Source: Epiperipatus broadwayi (Eukaryota; Onychophora; Udeonychophora; Euonychophora; Peripatidae). Taken from it: a DNA stretch of 64,000 bases. A program made the position numbers and the translations under genes. Positions 32,915 through 44,357 of this stretch are shown here, in pieces. The stretch is taken from NCBI GenBank assembly GCA_028023455.1, contig JAQFVV010000454.1, forward strand, positions 496,001-560,000. The letters run 5' to 3'. Position 1 is the first letter of the stretch, and every line of letters starts with the position of its first letter. Under the pieces are notes generated by a model. That model was not told where the DNA came from. It made no database searches and saw only the letters and a list, made by a program, of their open reading frames with translations.

Positions 32915-33455
32915 ATATTTATTTTTACACTGAATGATAAATTATTTTTAATTTTACTAAAATCACCAAGATTAAAATTTCTAAATTAACTGTTCTCCTA
33001 TTATATGTGCTTATTTGTTATCTCTATGACTTTTCTTAAATATATTCCTACTTTCTGGAAAAGTTGTATATTACAGTTATGCACATAAACAAATACATAT
33101 GTGCATGTTTATGTTTTCAGGAGATAAAAGTTTGTCTACATGTATTTTAAACCAAATACAATTCACTGAAATCAGCGCTATGATTTGAATGATTTATTTT
33201 GTTATGGGGTATTCAACCATAAATTATATCTCTGTGTAATGTGGGATTGATAATCTAAATTCTTTAATAAATGTTTTTACTTGATTTTAAATTTAGCCAC
33301 AATTTTTATAATTTAGTAACATGTTTTATTAGGTCTTAGCTATAATCACTGTTTTAATGATCTTTGGCAATGCTATATTTATAGTTATACTAAAATTAAA
33401 AAAGAAAATTCTGTTGTTAAAAAAAAAATCAAAGCTGGGTTATTATAATATTATT
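32915..33455. other. AT-rich DNA, no gene seen
   Basis: Nothing recognised. Confidence 0.4.
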
Positions 33456-33460
33456 AAACT

Positions 33461-33730
33461 AATCATACCATTTACATCTTTCTTAAACATTTTATCAATA
33501 CTCTTTATTTATATCACACTAACAGTTTTGACCGTCCTGCAGTCATCATCAGAGCTCTTCACAATCCTATTGTGATGATGACTGCAGGTCAGTCAAAACT
33601 GTTTAATATAAATAAAGAGTATTTGTGAAGAGCTCTGATAACGACTGCAGGACAGTTGAAACTGTTAGTTTGATATAAATAAAGAGTATTGATGAAGTGT
33701 TTAAGAAAGGTGTAAATGGTATGATATGTT
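33461..33730. mobile_element. Short inverted element with hammerhead-like motifs
   Basis: One inverted and two direct copies of a unit of about 55-75 bp. The outer arms (AATCATACCATTTACATC and its reverse near 33710-33730) are complementary. Each unit has GACTGCAG with a CAGTC/CAGTT partner, then (G)AAACTGTT and an AATATAAATAAAGAGTAT tail, the same layout as the end of the palindrome at 19312. It looks like a minimal derivative of PLE-type termini. Confidence 0.55.
33635..33664 (+). ncRNA. Hammerhead-like motif (degenerate)
   Basis: CTGATAA, then CGACTGCAGGACAGTT, then GAAAC: the core has G changed to A at the eighth position, stem II is about 4-5 pairs, and the GAAA is intact. A sister copy at 33570-33600 has other losses. 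Probably inactive. Confidence 0.3.
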
Positions 33731-33826
33731 AAAGTAGAAATTAATACATAGGAAAAGGAAGAAGTAAATAATTATATTAAACTAATGGTGTTACTATCTC
33801 AATATTATTATTTTTTTGTTACATAA

Positions 33827-34395
33827 TGTTGATGCACATCGTGTATTGTTATGGTAAAATAAGCTACTATTGATAACTGTATATTTCTATGTACATTTTT
33901 CTATTCATTCATTCCATTCAGCAGTGTTAGTAGTGCAATATATGACCTATTTCTCATTGCTTCCTAAGCTATGTTGAGTTAACTGGATAACATTCATAAA
34001 AAGGTGTGGCACTGTTTTGAGGGTTTATCTTTTCAAAACAACTAAATTTTTTAGTAATTTCAAGTCTTATAAAGTTATATGCTATAATAGACAAAAAACA
34101 TTGCTTGATGGACTAAACATTATATGTAATAGTATTTATTTCTATAATGTCCTACATTATGCTTATTATAAAATACAAAAGTATATTGACCATATTGTAA
34201 AAGACCCAGAAAGAGACCACATGTGAGATGGATGAATGAAATAAGAAAGTGTGCTGGGGTGATGTGGAGAAGAGAAGCTAAAAATTGGAGATAGATTGAA
34301 CTTGGCAAGACCTTCATCCTGCAGTGTATTGATAATGGTTGTTGATGATTGACCATTCTGAATGGGGATAGTGGTGTAGGGATTATCTTGTTACA
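33827..34395 (+). repeat. 5' LTR of a second gypsy family
   Basis: Runs from TGTTGATGCACATCGTGTAT to GATTATCTTGTTACA. The TG...CA ends and the following primer-binding-like site support an LTR of about 569 bp. A second copy stands alone at 38976-39407. Similarity between the two also reaches about 10 bp left of the TG, so the exact start is uncertain. Confidence 0.7.
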
Positions 34396-34397
34396 TT

Positions 34398-34415
34398 TGG
34401 AGCCCAATGTTGGTC
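34398..34415 (+). promoter_or_regulatory. Primer binding site, second gypsy family
   Basis: TGGAGCCCAATGTTGGTC begins two bases after the LTR end. It resembles the tRNA-Lys complement used by many gypsy-type elements (TGG-x-GCCCAA-x-GT pattern), with a few mismatches. Confidence 0.55.
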
Positions 34416-34779
34416 ACATAGAATATGAGTACAACATTTGTCAAAACCAAAACAAAGTGACGTTAAGGAAAACATGAATCCTGAGAGGTGATTAATAATA
34501 TTGCACAAAATAAAAATAGATGCAGAAGTAAAAAGTATAAATAATAGAGAGCAGTAAGGGAAAATAAAAATAGAATAGGGAGCCATAAAATAAGAGTTAT
34601 TGTGCTAAAAATAGAAGAAAAAGAATAGTCTGGATATATATAAAATGGAATTGAGCTGCTGTGTATGGTTGAGGTGGGGAGGAACAAATTATTAAATATA
34701 AAGAAGAAAACATGTATATTTTTCTTCATAACTTTGAATATATAGGGAAAAATATTGTTTTATAATATAGATTTTTGTG

Positions 34780-36075
34780 TGTGTAAATGGTAACAAGAGC
34801 AAAAGTCAGAATGCAGACTGGAGAACAAACTGATCAAATAGGGTGAGTAATGGAGGAAAAGCATGATCAAAAAAGAGATCAGACAATAACAAAAGGAAAT
34901 CAGAGAAAAGAGGAGATAAATATATCAGTCCAATTATTGCAAATGTTGAAAGAATTGAAGCAAGAAAGCAGAAGAAAAAGAAGAAATGTTGCTAATGAAA
35001 GCAGAAGACAAAAAGGAAATGCTGCTAAAGAAAATTAAAAAAAGCAGTCAGCAATGTCAGAAGATGTTTTCAGAAATAAAATAAGATAATCAACCAAGAG
35101 ATGATGATCAAAAGAGAAGAAAAAATAATGTTACAAAAATAGATGAAATGGCTGAAAACAGTAAAAAAAAAAAAAGGCTAACCAAATAGCTGACTGATTC
35201 AAACAGGTTAGAGAGGAAATTATGAATAAAGTTATAAAAAACAAAGAAGAACAATATATTAAAAGAAACCAGATACAAGAAGTGATGGATGTTAAAATAA
35301 ACCAAGTACAAAAAGCAATAGAGTTAATCAAAAAAGCTTGGAATCATACAGAGGGAATAGGGGACCTGGCTAGTCAAATTATATCACTACACATCAAAGA
35401 TGATGGTAGAATGATAGAGAGAATAAAAAAGCTGGAGTACATCTCGGACAAGATGATCAAACTCAAAGGAAAATTGTCATGGCAACTTTAAAAAGGAAAG
35501 AATATGAAAAAGAGAATGTAGAAGAAGCAAAGTTAAATATTCAATCAATGAACCACATACCAGGTATTGTGAATCAGTTTCTTAAAAGAATTTTTTCAGA
35601 TAATGCTGATGAGGTACCCCTTGATTTATTAAGAGTCTAGAAAGATATTTCACCTACATGCTAGTTAGCAATAGTTTGTAGTCATCTGCAAGGTGTAATC
35701 CAGTCATTGTGGTCTCATTGTTCATATGTCTTACTAAATTTGTCGAGTTTAAACAAGCACCCATGATGTGTTACTGGCATGAATATTACCAGGAGGGGAT
35801 TAGAACAAAGTATCCTAACAGAAGTATCCACCCAGTGAGCTCTACACTCCCTATTTTAGAATGCAGGTTGGAGAAATTGAGAGTGCCCACTGCAGATCTC
35901 TCAGAGCTTCTAATTATAATGATCTTAAGACATAACTTCCTAAGATATATTGAAAGAATGTTGATTGGCATAGACAGGCATACAATTGAGCAGGTGGCTG
36001 AACTGTTGAATGGGTTTGACAGCAAAAACCTGCATTTGCTGAAAAATGGGGACGTAAACCTTCAATTAAAATAGC
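34780..36075 (+). pseudogene. Degenerate gag of the second gypsy family
   Basis: It begins near ATGGTAACAAGAGCAAAAGT (about 34787), a short start like the gag at 44358, but stops within 20 codons. Then come lysine/glutamate-rich coiled-coil-like fragments (34850-35038, 35222-35491). Last is a fragment (35850-36074) ending VAELLNGFDSKNLHLLK, which resembles VELLNSIDMNQ at the end of the gag at 46100. Frames change repeatedly, and no pol follows. No matching 3' LTR was found downstream. Confidence 0.55.
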
Positions 36076-36944
36076 ATACAGAGGGGTCAATGGTTTAGAT
36101 ATGAATGCTATTCAATATGGGAAGCACAAATTCAAGTCACCATCATGGTACCAAGGCAGAAATGAAAAGAAGTGCCACAATGGAAAGAAGAGGGAGATCA
36201 ATTGGTAGCCCCAATAGTTCTATTAAAAAATGAATGATTGGATAATCCAGGAGTCGATCACATCTCATCAAAGAAAGTTATTATAATAAATCTGATCATG
36301 ATCTTCAATTTGTATGCAGTTATGATTCTGATATACACAAAAAAGCAAAATGATAAATCAGAAACAGAGGAGAGAAAAATATATTTTGTGATTGGGATAA
36401 ATTTTATGAAACATGATAGCCTTGCTTTCAGTACTGATGGGGATAGTGATTTTATCATAGATGTAGGGATGCAGTGTGTTTGTATTGCTCCAAAAGTTAT
36501 CTTGACACTGAATACACCTACAGTTAAAATCTGTCTAAATTAGCCTCTTAAAGGAGAGAGACTTTTTATCAATAAAATATTGCATGGTTTACCAGTCACA
36601 GAACTGTGTCATGGGTCTAGAGTTTATAAAACTCATACAGCACATGAAAAAAGCTTTCTACTTTGCCAAACATTCCTTTTGGTATTTTCTTCAATGTGAT
36701 CTCTGGGTTGTAAATTGAATTTGTGCTTAAATTGAAATAGCTTTTCTAGTTACTCATCCTGCACTGCATACTTGTGTTTTGTGATGAAGGTTTTTGTACA
36801 TTGTGGTTTTGGAAGCAGAATGCAGATAGTATGCCAATAATCTCCTCTGTCTCAAAACAATAACTTCTCTGTCTGCAAAGTCAGATACATAAAAATGACA
36901 AACTCAGATCTGCAAAATCAGTTAAATAAAATTACTTTTGATTA
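36076..36944. other. Unassigned, possibly further decayed retroelement DNA
   Basis: 36238-36543 has a 101-codon open frame (GDSDFIIDVGMQCVC and so on) that I could not assign. It could be a worn protease or linker region of the same element, but no D-S/T-G motif is intact. The rest is unassigned. Confidence 0.3.
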
Positions 36945-37045
36945 AATAGCTCCAAGTGGCCTAGTGAATAATATCCCAGCTTGTAAGTCTGTGGAAATAT
37001 TAATACACAGCTGAGTTTGATTAAAGTCAAAAAAAATTTTTTAAT
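36945..37045 (+). mobile_element. tRNA-derived SINE remnant, third family
   Basis: CCAAGTGGCCTAGTGAATAA gives an A box (TGGCCTAGTGAA). About 55 bases later CTGAGTTTGATTAAAGTC gives a B-box-like site, followed by an A run. It differs in sequence from the other two SINE families. No target duplication was found. Confidence 0.5.
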
Positions 37046-37754
37046 TGTAAAATGAAATTGGTTGATTTAAATTAAGGTATCAGAAGAGATTCAACACAAT
37101 TTCATTCCCCAAGTTAGGTGGAGGGGGGGGTAAATGTAAATGAATACCATAGTTACATGTATAAAAATAGCTATTCAATCATAAATGCTAGAAGTATCCA
37201 GCTTACTATGGTTTATTTACTGATTTGTGTGTATGCTAATATCAATATAATGAAAAATTGCATTAATTAGAAAGTTGATAAGCTTATTTTTGTATAACAT
37301 ATATTTTAATATGCAAATATCTAAAGAAATAAAAAAATCAAATGTTAAATTAATATTTCTTTCATTATTTTTGTAATTAATTTAAACATTTGAACACCAC
37401 CAACTACACATTCAAAAAATACCTAACACTTTGAGCTATATATTAATTACATTGATGCATGTAAAAATATATATAGTCATAGGCTACATGATTAATTTAG
37501 TTGAGTATTTGCTACAGAAGGAGGATTCAATTGCAGAAATTGTGTGTTTTTTGAAAAGCATTATTTTATAGATAAATAAGGCTGAAAATTTGATGTCCAA
37601 GTCATAGCCAGAGGCCAGTTCACCAATTATATAGCCAGAATACCTTTCTCACATATGTAGACAGTGTTCCAGTCATCAGTTAGCCATTGTTCCAATTGCT
37701 GTTGAGAAGTTGCTTGAACATTTCCAAGAAATAGCTATCAAGGAGCACAGACTT

Positions 37755-37866
37755 AGTCAAGCGTTGTTAGCCGAGAGGTCATCGCAACCATCTTGCAAGC
37801 AAGTAGTTGGTTGCAGACAGTTGTGGGTTCACGTCCCGGCCGATGCTATGACATATGAAAAAAAAA
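37755..37866 (+). mobile_element. Short tRNA-derived SINE, copy 7, with empty site
   Basis: AGTCAAGCGTTGTTAGCCGA to GGCCGATGCTATGACATATG and an A tail. The 14-bp target duplication AGGAGCACAGACTT (37741-37754, 37867-37880) is exact. Copy 1 of the surrounding block has the unoccupied site at 29268-29285 (AAGAAGTACAGACTTTC), which confirms the boundaries independently. Confidence 0.95.
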
Positions 37867-38524
37867 AGGAGCACAGACTTTCAAACAAAAAAAAACATGT
37901 GTTTATATATCTCATTTGTTTAAACACATACAATGGCTGTGGATAATTCAAAGCAGCCTTTAATCAAATGGAAGTCCATGGTTGTTGTGAAGTAGCACAG
38001 TCAGTCCTAAGATGTAGTATGGTGTTTTCATGATATGCAGTCTGAAATGTAAGAATGACTAGAAGTAATCTTTAAATACACATTACTCAATTGGCTTTCT
38101 CTTCTGGAATTAACTATAAAAAAATGTTAAAAGTGGATGTAAAAAAAAAATTATAGAATTACAGAATTATGGATTTACAATTGGGACAAATTACAACTTT
38201 AAACTTTGCATTCACAAAAATGAAAGCTTATGAATTTTGTAAAATGATAGATTTATATTTCAAAAGAAATATGAAGAACAATCATTTCACAAACTGGAAA
38301 TTTATAATAATTATATATTCACACTATCAAAAAGATACTGTCAAGCCTAGTTTTCATTAAAGAGAAAAGCTTGAATGAAGAATTAAAACACATAAATGGA
38401 CAAACAAATTATCATCAAGTAAAGAAAACTAAAGGACTCCTGTAAGAATAACCTTGTTTTAATTTTTAGTTACCCATAATTAGCCTATACATCAATTAGA
38501 AAAAAAAGATATTTATTCGATGAT

Positions 38525-38768
38525 TAATAAATACTCTTTCTTATTGCATTGCCAAATGTATACCATGTAATACAAAATTGTCCATGCACTTTACTACTGT
38601 TACACAATGCTTTATTTACCACCCTCTTTTACAGTTTCGATTTTTAATATAAAAGTTCTGAAGAAGATTGTGAGGACAATCGAAAATGTAAAAGTGGGTG
38701 GTAAATAAAGTATTGTGTAACAGTAGTAAAGTACATGGATGATTTAGTCTTATATGGTATTCAATGAT
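38525..38768. mobile_element. 244-bp inverted element with hammerhead-like motif
   Basis: It is absent from the duplicate at about 29930. Flanks GATGATT/AATGATT suggest a short target duplication. The arms TCCATGCACTTTACTACTGT...CTTTATTTACCACC and their reverse near 38690-38745 face each other. Between them lies CTGAAGA, A, GATTGT/ACAATC stem, GAAAA. The layout matches the elements at 33461 and 16612. Confidence 0.7.
38658..38685 (+). ncRNA. Hammerhead-like motif, best core match
   Basis: CTGAAGA (core C-U-G-A-N-G-A intact), one unpaired A, a perfect 6-bp stem GATTGT/ACAATC closed by GAGG, then GAAAA. Stems I and III are not clear. Confidence 0.4.
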
Positions 38769-38975
38769 TATAGATGGTTAATGATTTGTATTTAATATAA
38801 TCATATGTGTGTATATTATAAATGGTCAGCATTTAGAGTAAAGTAAATATTTTAAATCTCAATTAATTTTAATAAACTATAATGTATTAACCATTACAAT
38901 TGAATATCAATGCCTTATCAAGGAGTATATTACTTTCTTATATAAATATTTGTTATTTTTTTTGTTGTTATGGGA

Positions 38976-39407
38976 TGTTGATGCACATCACATATTATTA
39001 TGATAAAATAAACCACTATTGTTAACTATATGTTTATGTATATATTTTTTCTATTTGTGCATTCCATTCAGCATCGTTAGTTGTGCAATTCTCACCTAAT
39101 TGTCATTGCTTCCTGAGCTATGTTGAGTTAACCAGATATCATACATAAAAGAGTATAGTTTTAATCTGGGTGTAATGGCACCATTTTGAGGCTTTATATA
39201 CTCAAAACGACTAAATTTTCTAGTAACTTCAGACCTTATAATAAAAAATATATCTTACAATGAGCAGGAAATATTGCTATATAAGCTAAACATTATTCGT
39301 AATATTATTTTTTTTCTATAATGTCCTACAGTATATGTACTATAAAATATAGCAGTATATTGACCACCCTGATTTGGGATAGTGGTATAGGGGATTATCC
39401 TGTTACA
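38976..39407 (+). repeat. Isolated LTR of the second gypsy family
   Basis: TGTTGATGCACATCACATAT to GATTATCCTGTTACA, matching 33827-34395 throughout. It lacks about 160 bp that lie between two GACCA repeats in the other copy (near 34188 and 34349), so the deletion probably used that microhomology. No internal element follows, so it is a solo LTR. Confidence 0.75.
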
Positions 39408-39729
39408 CTATGTCTTTCTAAATTAAACATATGGAATAACTTCACTTCATCAATATTTTTTCAAGAGTATATTTTTATTGGATATATTTAAAACTTCTTT
39501 CAATCATATTTTTTTGCTGTTTAATTTTTAAAAAAGCCACATATATTAATCTTAATCTGAGGGATAAACTTCATAGTCCAGGTGGCAATAATTTTTAGAT
39601 TCTTTCTGAAAGAGTTGCAAGTCAAAGTGTAATAATTTGCTATTAATAAATAATGATAAATGATAAAGATGTATATAAGAGATTATGACCTAGGCCCCTG
39701 ATGAGTGCTTGTTCAGCATAAAATGCATG
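39408..39729. other. AT-rich DNA with family C-like core
   Basis: 39680-39735 holds GAGATTATGACCTAGGCCCC and a TTCAGCATAAAATGCATG segment like the family C core, on an otherwise different body. The same body occurs at about 57140-57275. Confidence 0.45.
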
Positions 39730-39851
39730 TTTCCATATAGTAGTGCCACCAAGTGGTGATCACATGATGTTTTGATAATCTTACTCCCATCTTGCCCATA
39801 GGATAACGGTGACTGTGGCTTTTGAAAAACCAAAGACACCAATATATATAT
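39730..39851 (+). repeat. Family A fragment next to the gypsy insertion
   Basis: CATATAGTAGTGCCACCAAG, GTGGTGATCACATGATGTTT and AAAACCAAAGACACCAA match family A in order. It stops in a TA run where the gypsy element begins. The next part of the family consensus is found at 56318. Confidence 0.65.
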
Positions 39852-41865
39852 TATAACGGGACGGCCTTAATCATCCCAGTTGGTGTATTAAATGTAATAT
39901 AATCAATTATATTTAATGTTTAGAAGTCATTAACTTAATGCTTCATAGTTAGGTTCGCCAAATATAACAGAATGGATTATATTTAAAATCTAAGTTAGTC
40001 TTGTTAAATATAAAGGGATGATTAAATTCCTTAGAAAGAGGATAAGCATTTCACTACAATCGAACTTTGGGTCTTCAAGTAGAATGCTAGAAATGAATCG
40101 ATGAAATACCAAGTCCATGATTATATATACCTTTATTATGCTAGCTCATTAATCTTTAAATAAGTTTAAATACAATTTAGACCAGTTCATCCATCTTTCA
40201 TCCCTCTTTCAGTCACCATTATGCCACGATATTTAAACTCACGGAGAATTTGCAATCAGCTCATTTCAGGAATAATTTCAAAACAAGTTATTTCATATGC
40301 CTTTATATAAGCATTAATTATAACTATTATTCATATGACATTTATAATACTAGCATATATATAATATAATTCAATAATGATTAGACAAAGAGATCACGTT
40401 AACAAATCAATATTTAATAAACAATAAAAAATATAATAGAATAGATAATAAAATATTAATAAATAAATACGGATGAATTTTATCATTTTAAAAGAATATT
40501 AATAAATGATATTTTTTTATTTAATACCCCATGATAAAACTCAATACTATAATAAACTTTCAAAAATTAAAGAAAATAGCTTAAATTAACAGATATATAA
40601 AAACAATATCTGGGTTCAAAAATTAATAATTTATGTAACTTATTAACTTATTTACCGTTCTTATTTATATGCTTCACAATTACCCATATATAGGTATTAT
40701 TTACCATTGTATAACTTATATATTATATGTATTTTTAATACATAAAAATACATTAAACGTTTACAATATTACGTAGTAAACACAATATAATCCTGTTTAA
40801 GATATCTGTCAAATAATAACTATTTTTTTATATCCCTCATCTAATTTGATGAATTATGTTAAGCTTTCAATTAATTATATTTAATAATAAATATAATTTT
40901 CCTATCAAGATATAAAATGATGCGATGCCAAATTTGAAATAAAGATAATAATAATAATAATAATAAACATATTAAAATAATATAAGCATTATTATAATAT
41001 ATATAAATATATAATAAAGGAAACTTATTTATAAGAGAGTTGAGAGTAGATATTGAAGTCTATAGTTCATCATCCTAATGAAGATCTTTTACGAAGTATA
41101 TTATTAATCCATTGGTATAATGATGATTTTATTTATCCATAGACGATAAACTGTTAACAATATCCAATGATTTGATTAATGTGAAATAAAATAAATATTC
41201 TTCGAATGTAGATGTTCTTAATCTTCATTTTTGTATCATCCTTAGACGTTCTATATATCTAATATTTCAAAATATTTTAAAATAGCATGCAAGGTTGGTT
41301 TCGAAACCTTTTACGATATAATGTGTACTACTCAGTGCACATTGTTTTATCCTTAATATATATAATTATCTTAAATTTATATATATCCGATGAATAATGG
41401 AAGAGTTAAAACAACGTAGTTTCAAAACTTAAACAGACGTTCTTTTCTTTTATATTGCTATTCCTTTAAGATTGAGTAGAAAATTAAATATATTTTCCTT
41501 GCAAACTTTGAATCCACAAATTATTTTAATTTGGAAAAGTTAATATTTAAATTCCAATCGATAAATAGTAGTATTGATAAAAGAAAAATAATATTTTTCT
41601 TTTAGAGAAATGATTTTCTTTTTCCTTCGTTTTTTTATATCCAGAGCACGAACGAATCTGCTCGTGTGTTATATAAGTTCATGCTTAATTCAACTATCAA
41701 TTGTTCCACTGACATTAAGATTTAATAATAAAATAAAAAAATATATAAGTATTTATTCTTAACTTCAAATCTGGCATTTTACTCAAAAGCTTAAGGTATA
41801 TATTATTTAAAACTTAAATGTATATATAAATAGTACTTATATGTTACATAATAAAATAGTCAAAT
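39852..41865 (-). repeat. Extra LTR copy, inverted
   Basis: Reverse complement of the 5' LTR from about its 75th base to its last base; 2014 bp against 2015 bp in the matching arm 41936-43950. It lacks the first part of the LTR. It carries substitutions not found in either other copy, for example near 40183 (CCAGTTCATCC against CCAGGTCATCC in the others, reverse strand) and near 40033 (AAGCATTTC against ACGCATTTC, reverse strand). Confidence 0.93.
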
Positions 41866-41868
41866 AAT

Positions 41869-43950
41869 TTACAGTTATTATTATTGGTCTAGCGTGTTTT
41901 ATCTCTTGTGAAATTATTTATAAATATAAATTTATATTTGGCTATTTTATTATGTAACATATAAGTACTATTTATATATACATTTAAGTTTTAAATAATA
42001 TATACCTTAAGCTTTTGAGTAAAATGCCAGATTTGAAGTTAAGAATAAATACTTATATATTTTTTTATTTTATTATTAAATCTTAATGTCAGTGGAACAA
42101 TTGATAGTTGAATTAAGCATGAACTTATATAACACACGAGCAGATTCGTTCGTGCTCTGGATATAAAAAAACGAAGGAAAAAAGAAAATCATTTCTCTTT
42201 AAAAAAATATTATTTTTCTTTTATCAATACTACTATTTAACGATTGGAATTTAAATATTAACTTTTCCAAATTAAAATAATTTGTGGATTAAAAGTCTGC
42301 AAGGAAAATATATTTAATTTTCTACTCAATCTTAAAGGAATAGCAATATAAAAGAAAAGAACGTCTGTTTAAGTTTTGAAACTACGTTGTTTTAACTCTT
42401 CCATTATTCTTCGGATATATATAAATTTAAGATAATTATATATATTAAGGATAAAACAATGTGCACTGAGTAGTATACACTTATTATATCGTAAAAGGTT
42501 TCGAAACCAACCTTGCATGCTATTTTAAAATATTTTGAAATATTAGATATATAGAACGTCTAAGGATAATACAAAAATGAAGATTAAGAACATCTACATT
42601 CGAAGAATATTTATTTTATTTCACATTAATCAAATCATTGGATATTGTTAACAGTTTATCGTCTATGGATAAATAAAATCATCATTATACCAATGGATTA
42701 ATAATATACTTCGTAAAAGATCTTCATTAGGATGATGAACTATAGACTTCAATACCTACTCTCAACTCTCTTATAAATAAGTTTCCTTTATTATATATTT
42801 ATATATATTATAATAATGCTTATATTATTTTAATATGTTTATTATTATTATTATTATCTTTATTTCAAATTTGGCATCGCATCATTTTATATCTTGATAG
42901 GAAAATTATATTTATTATTAAATATAATTAATTGAAAGCTTAACATAATTCATCAAATTAGATGAGGGATATAAAAAATAGTTATTATTTGACAGATATC
43001 TTAAACAGGATTATATTGTGTTTACTACGTAATATTGTAAACGTTTAATGTATTTTTATTTATTAAAAATACATATAATATATAAGTTATACAATGGTAA
43101 ATAATACCTATATATGGGTAATTGTGAAGCATATAAATAAGAACGGTAAATAAGTTAATAAGTTACATAAATTATTAATTTTTTGAACCCAGATATTGTT
43201 TTTATATATCTATTAATTTAAGCTATTTTCTTTAATTTTTGAAAGTTTATTATAGTATTGAGTTTTATCATGGGGTATTAAATAAAAAAATATCATTTAT
43301 TAATATTCTTTTAAAATGATAAAATTCATCCGTATTTATTTATTAATATTTTATTATCTATTCTATTATATTTTTTATTGTTTATTAAATATTGATTTGT
43401 TAACGTGATCTCTTTGTCTAATCATTATTGAATTATATTATATATATGCTAGTATTATAAATATCATATGAATAATAGTTATAATTAATGCTTATATAAA
43501 GGCATATGAAATAACTTGTTTTGAAATTATTCCTGAAATGAGCTGATTGCAAATTCTCCGTGAGTTTAAATATCGTGGCATAATGGTGACTGAAAGAGGG
43601 ATGAAAGATGGATGACCTGGTCTAAATTGTATTTAAACTTATTTAAAGATTAATGAGCTAGCATAATAAAGATATATATAATCATGGACTTGGTATTTCA
43701 TCGATTCATTTCTAGCATTCTACTTGAAGACCCAAAGTTCGATTGTAGTGAAATGCGTATCCTCTTTCTAAGGAATTTAATCATCCCTTTATATTTAACA
43801 AGACTAACTTAGATTTTAAATATAATCCATTCTGTTATATTTGGTGAACCTAACTATGAAGCATTAAGTTAATGACTTCTAAACATTAAATATAATTGAT
43901 TATATTACATTTAATACACCAACTGGGATGATTAAGGCCGTCCCGTTATA
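41869..43950 (+). repeat. 5' LTR of the gypsy element
   Basis: From TTACAGTTATTATTATTGG to GGCCGTCCCGTTATA, 2082 bp. It probably lacks its first 12 bases compared with the 3' copy. Private changes include T at 43845 (C in the other two copies), GATTAAAAGTCTGC near 42290 (GATTCAAAGTTTGC in the others), and AAAGATATATA near 43675 (AAAGGTATATA in the others). Confidence 0.93.
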
Positions 43951-43952
43951 TC

Positions 43953-43973
43953 TGGCAACCCAAATGTTAGGGG
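43953..43973 (+). promoter_or_regulatory. Primer binding site
   Basis: TGGCAACCCAAATGTTAGGG starts two bases after the LTR end, the normal place for the minus-strand primer site. It resembles the second family's site (TGGAGCCCAATGTTGG), so the primer may be a tRNA-Lys-like tRNA. That identity is uncertain. Confidence 0.65.
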
Positions 43974-44357
43974 CTTCGATTAATTAAATCTCATACCCTG
44001 TAGACTGCGTTTTATTTGGTGTGCGACGTTTTAGGCATTGAATCTATAATTTCGATTCATTATATATGGTATTTATAATTGCAAGATTAATATAAATAAA
44101 AAAAAATTGTAATATATATAATATGATTTAGACAGATCAATATTTGAATAACTAATTATTAAATTATGTTTTAAACAAGAGTTGAGTGGGATAAAGTTTT
44201 ATATAGACATAGACGTTTAAAAATATACACATATATTATTAGAACATCATAAGTATATATAAATGGCATGGGGTGGTAGAGAACTTTACGATATAATATT
44301 TTGGTTATAAAAATATATATACACTTAAGTAATATTTGAATTAAGTTAAAATTTGTT

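Larger units (their letters stand above)
37145..38880. repeat. Old duplicated block, copy 2
   Basis: Diverged copy of 28625-30030. Compared with copy 1 it has two extra segments: a SINE at 37755-37866 and an inverted element at 38525-38768. Confidence 0.75.

Noticed and set aside
34383-34729. Small hydrophobic frames on the minus strand
   Set aside because: They are antisense to the A-rich internal region of the second gypsy family and have no independent support.
36238-36543. 101-codon frame as a real gene
   Set aside because: No recognisable domain, and it lies in the decayed internal part of an old retroelement. The GDSD motif does not fit a protease active site.
39852-43950. Palindrome as a pure assembly or hairpin-read artefact
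   Set aside because: The two arms differ at several places, and some of those differences are private to one arm when the 3' LTR is used as reference. An artefact would mirror the same bases. Long-read confirmation is still desirable.
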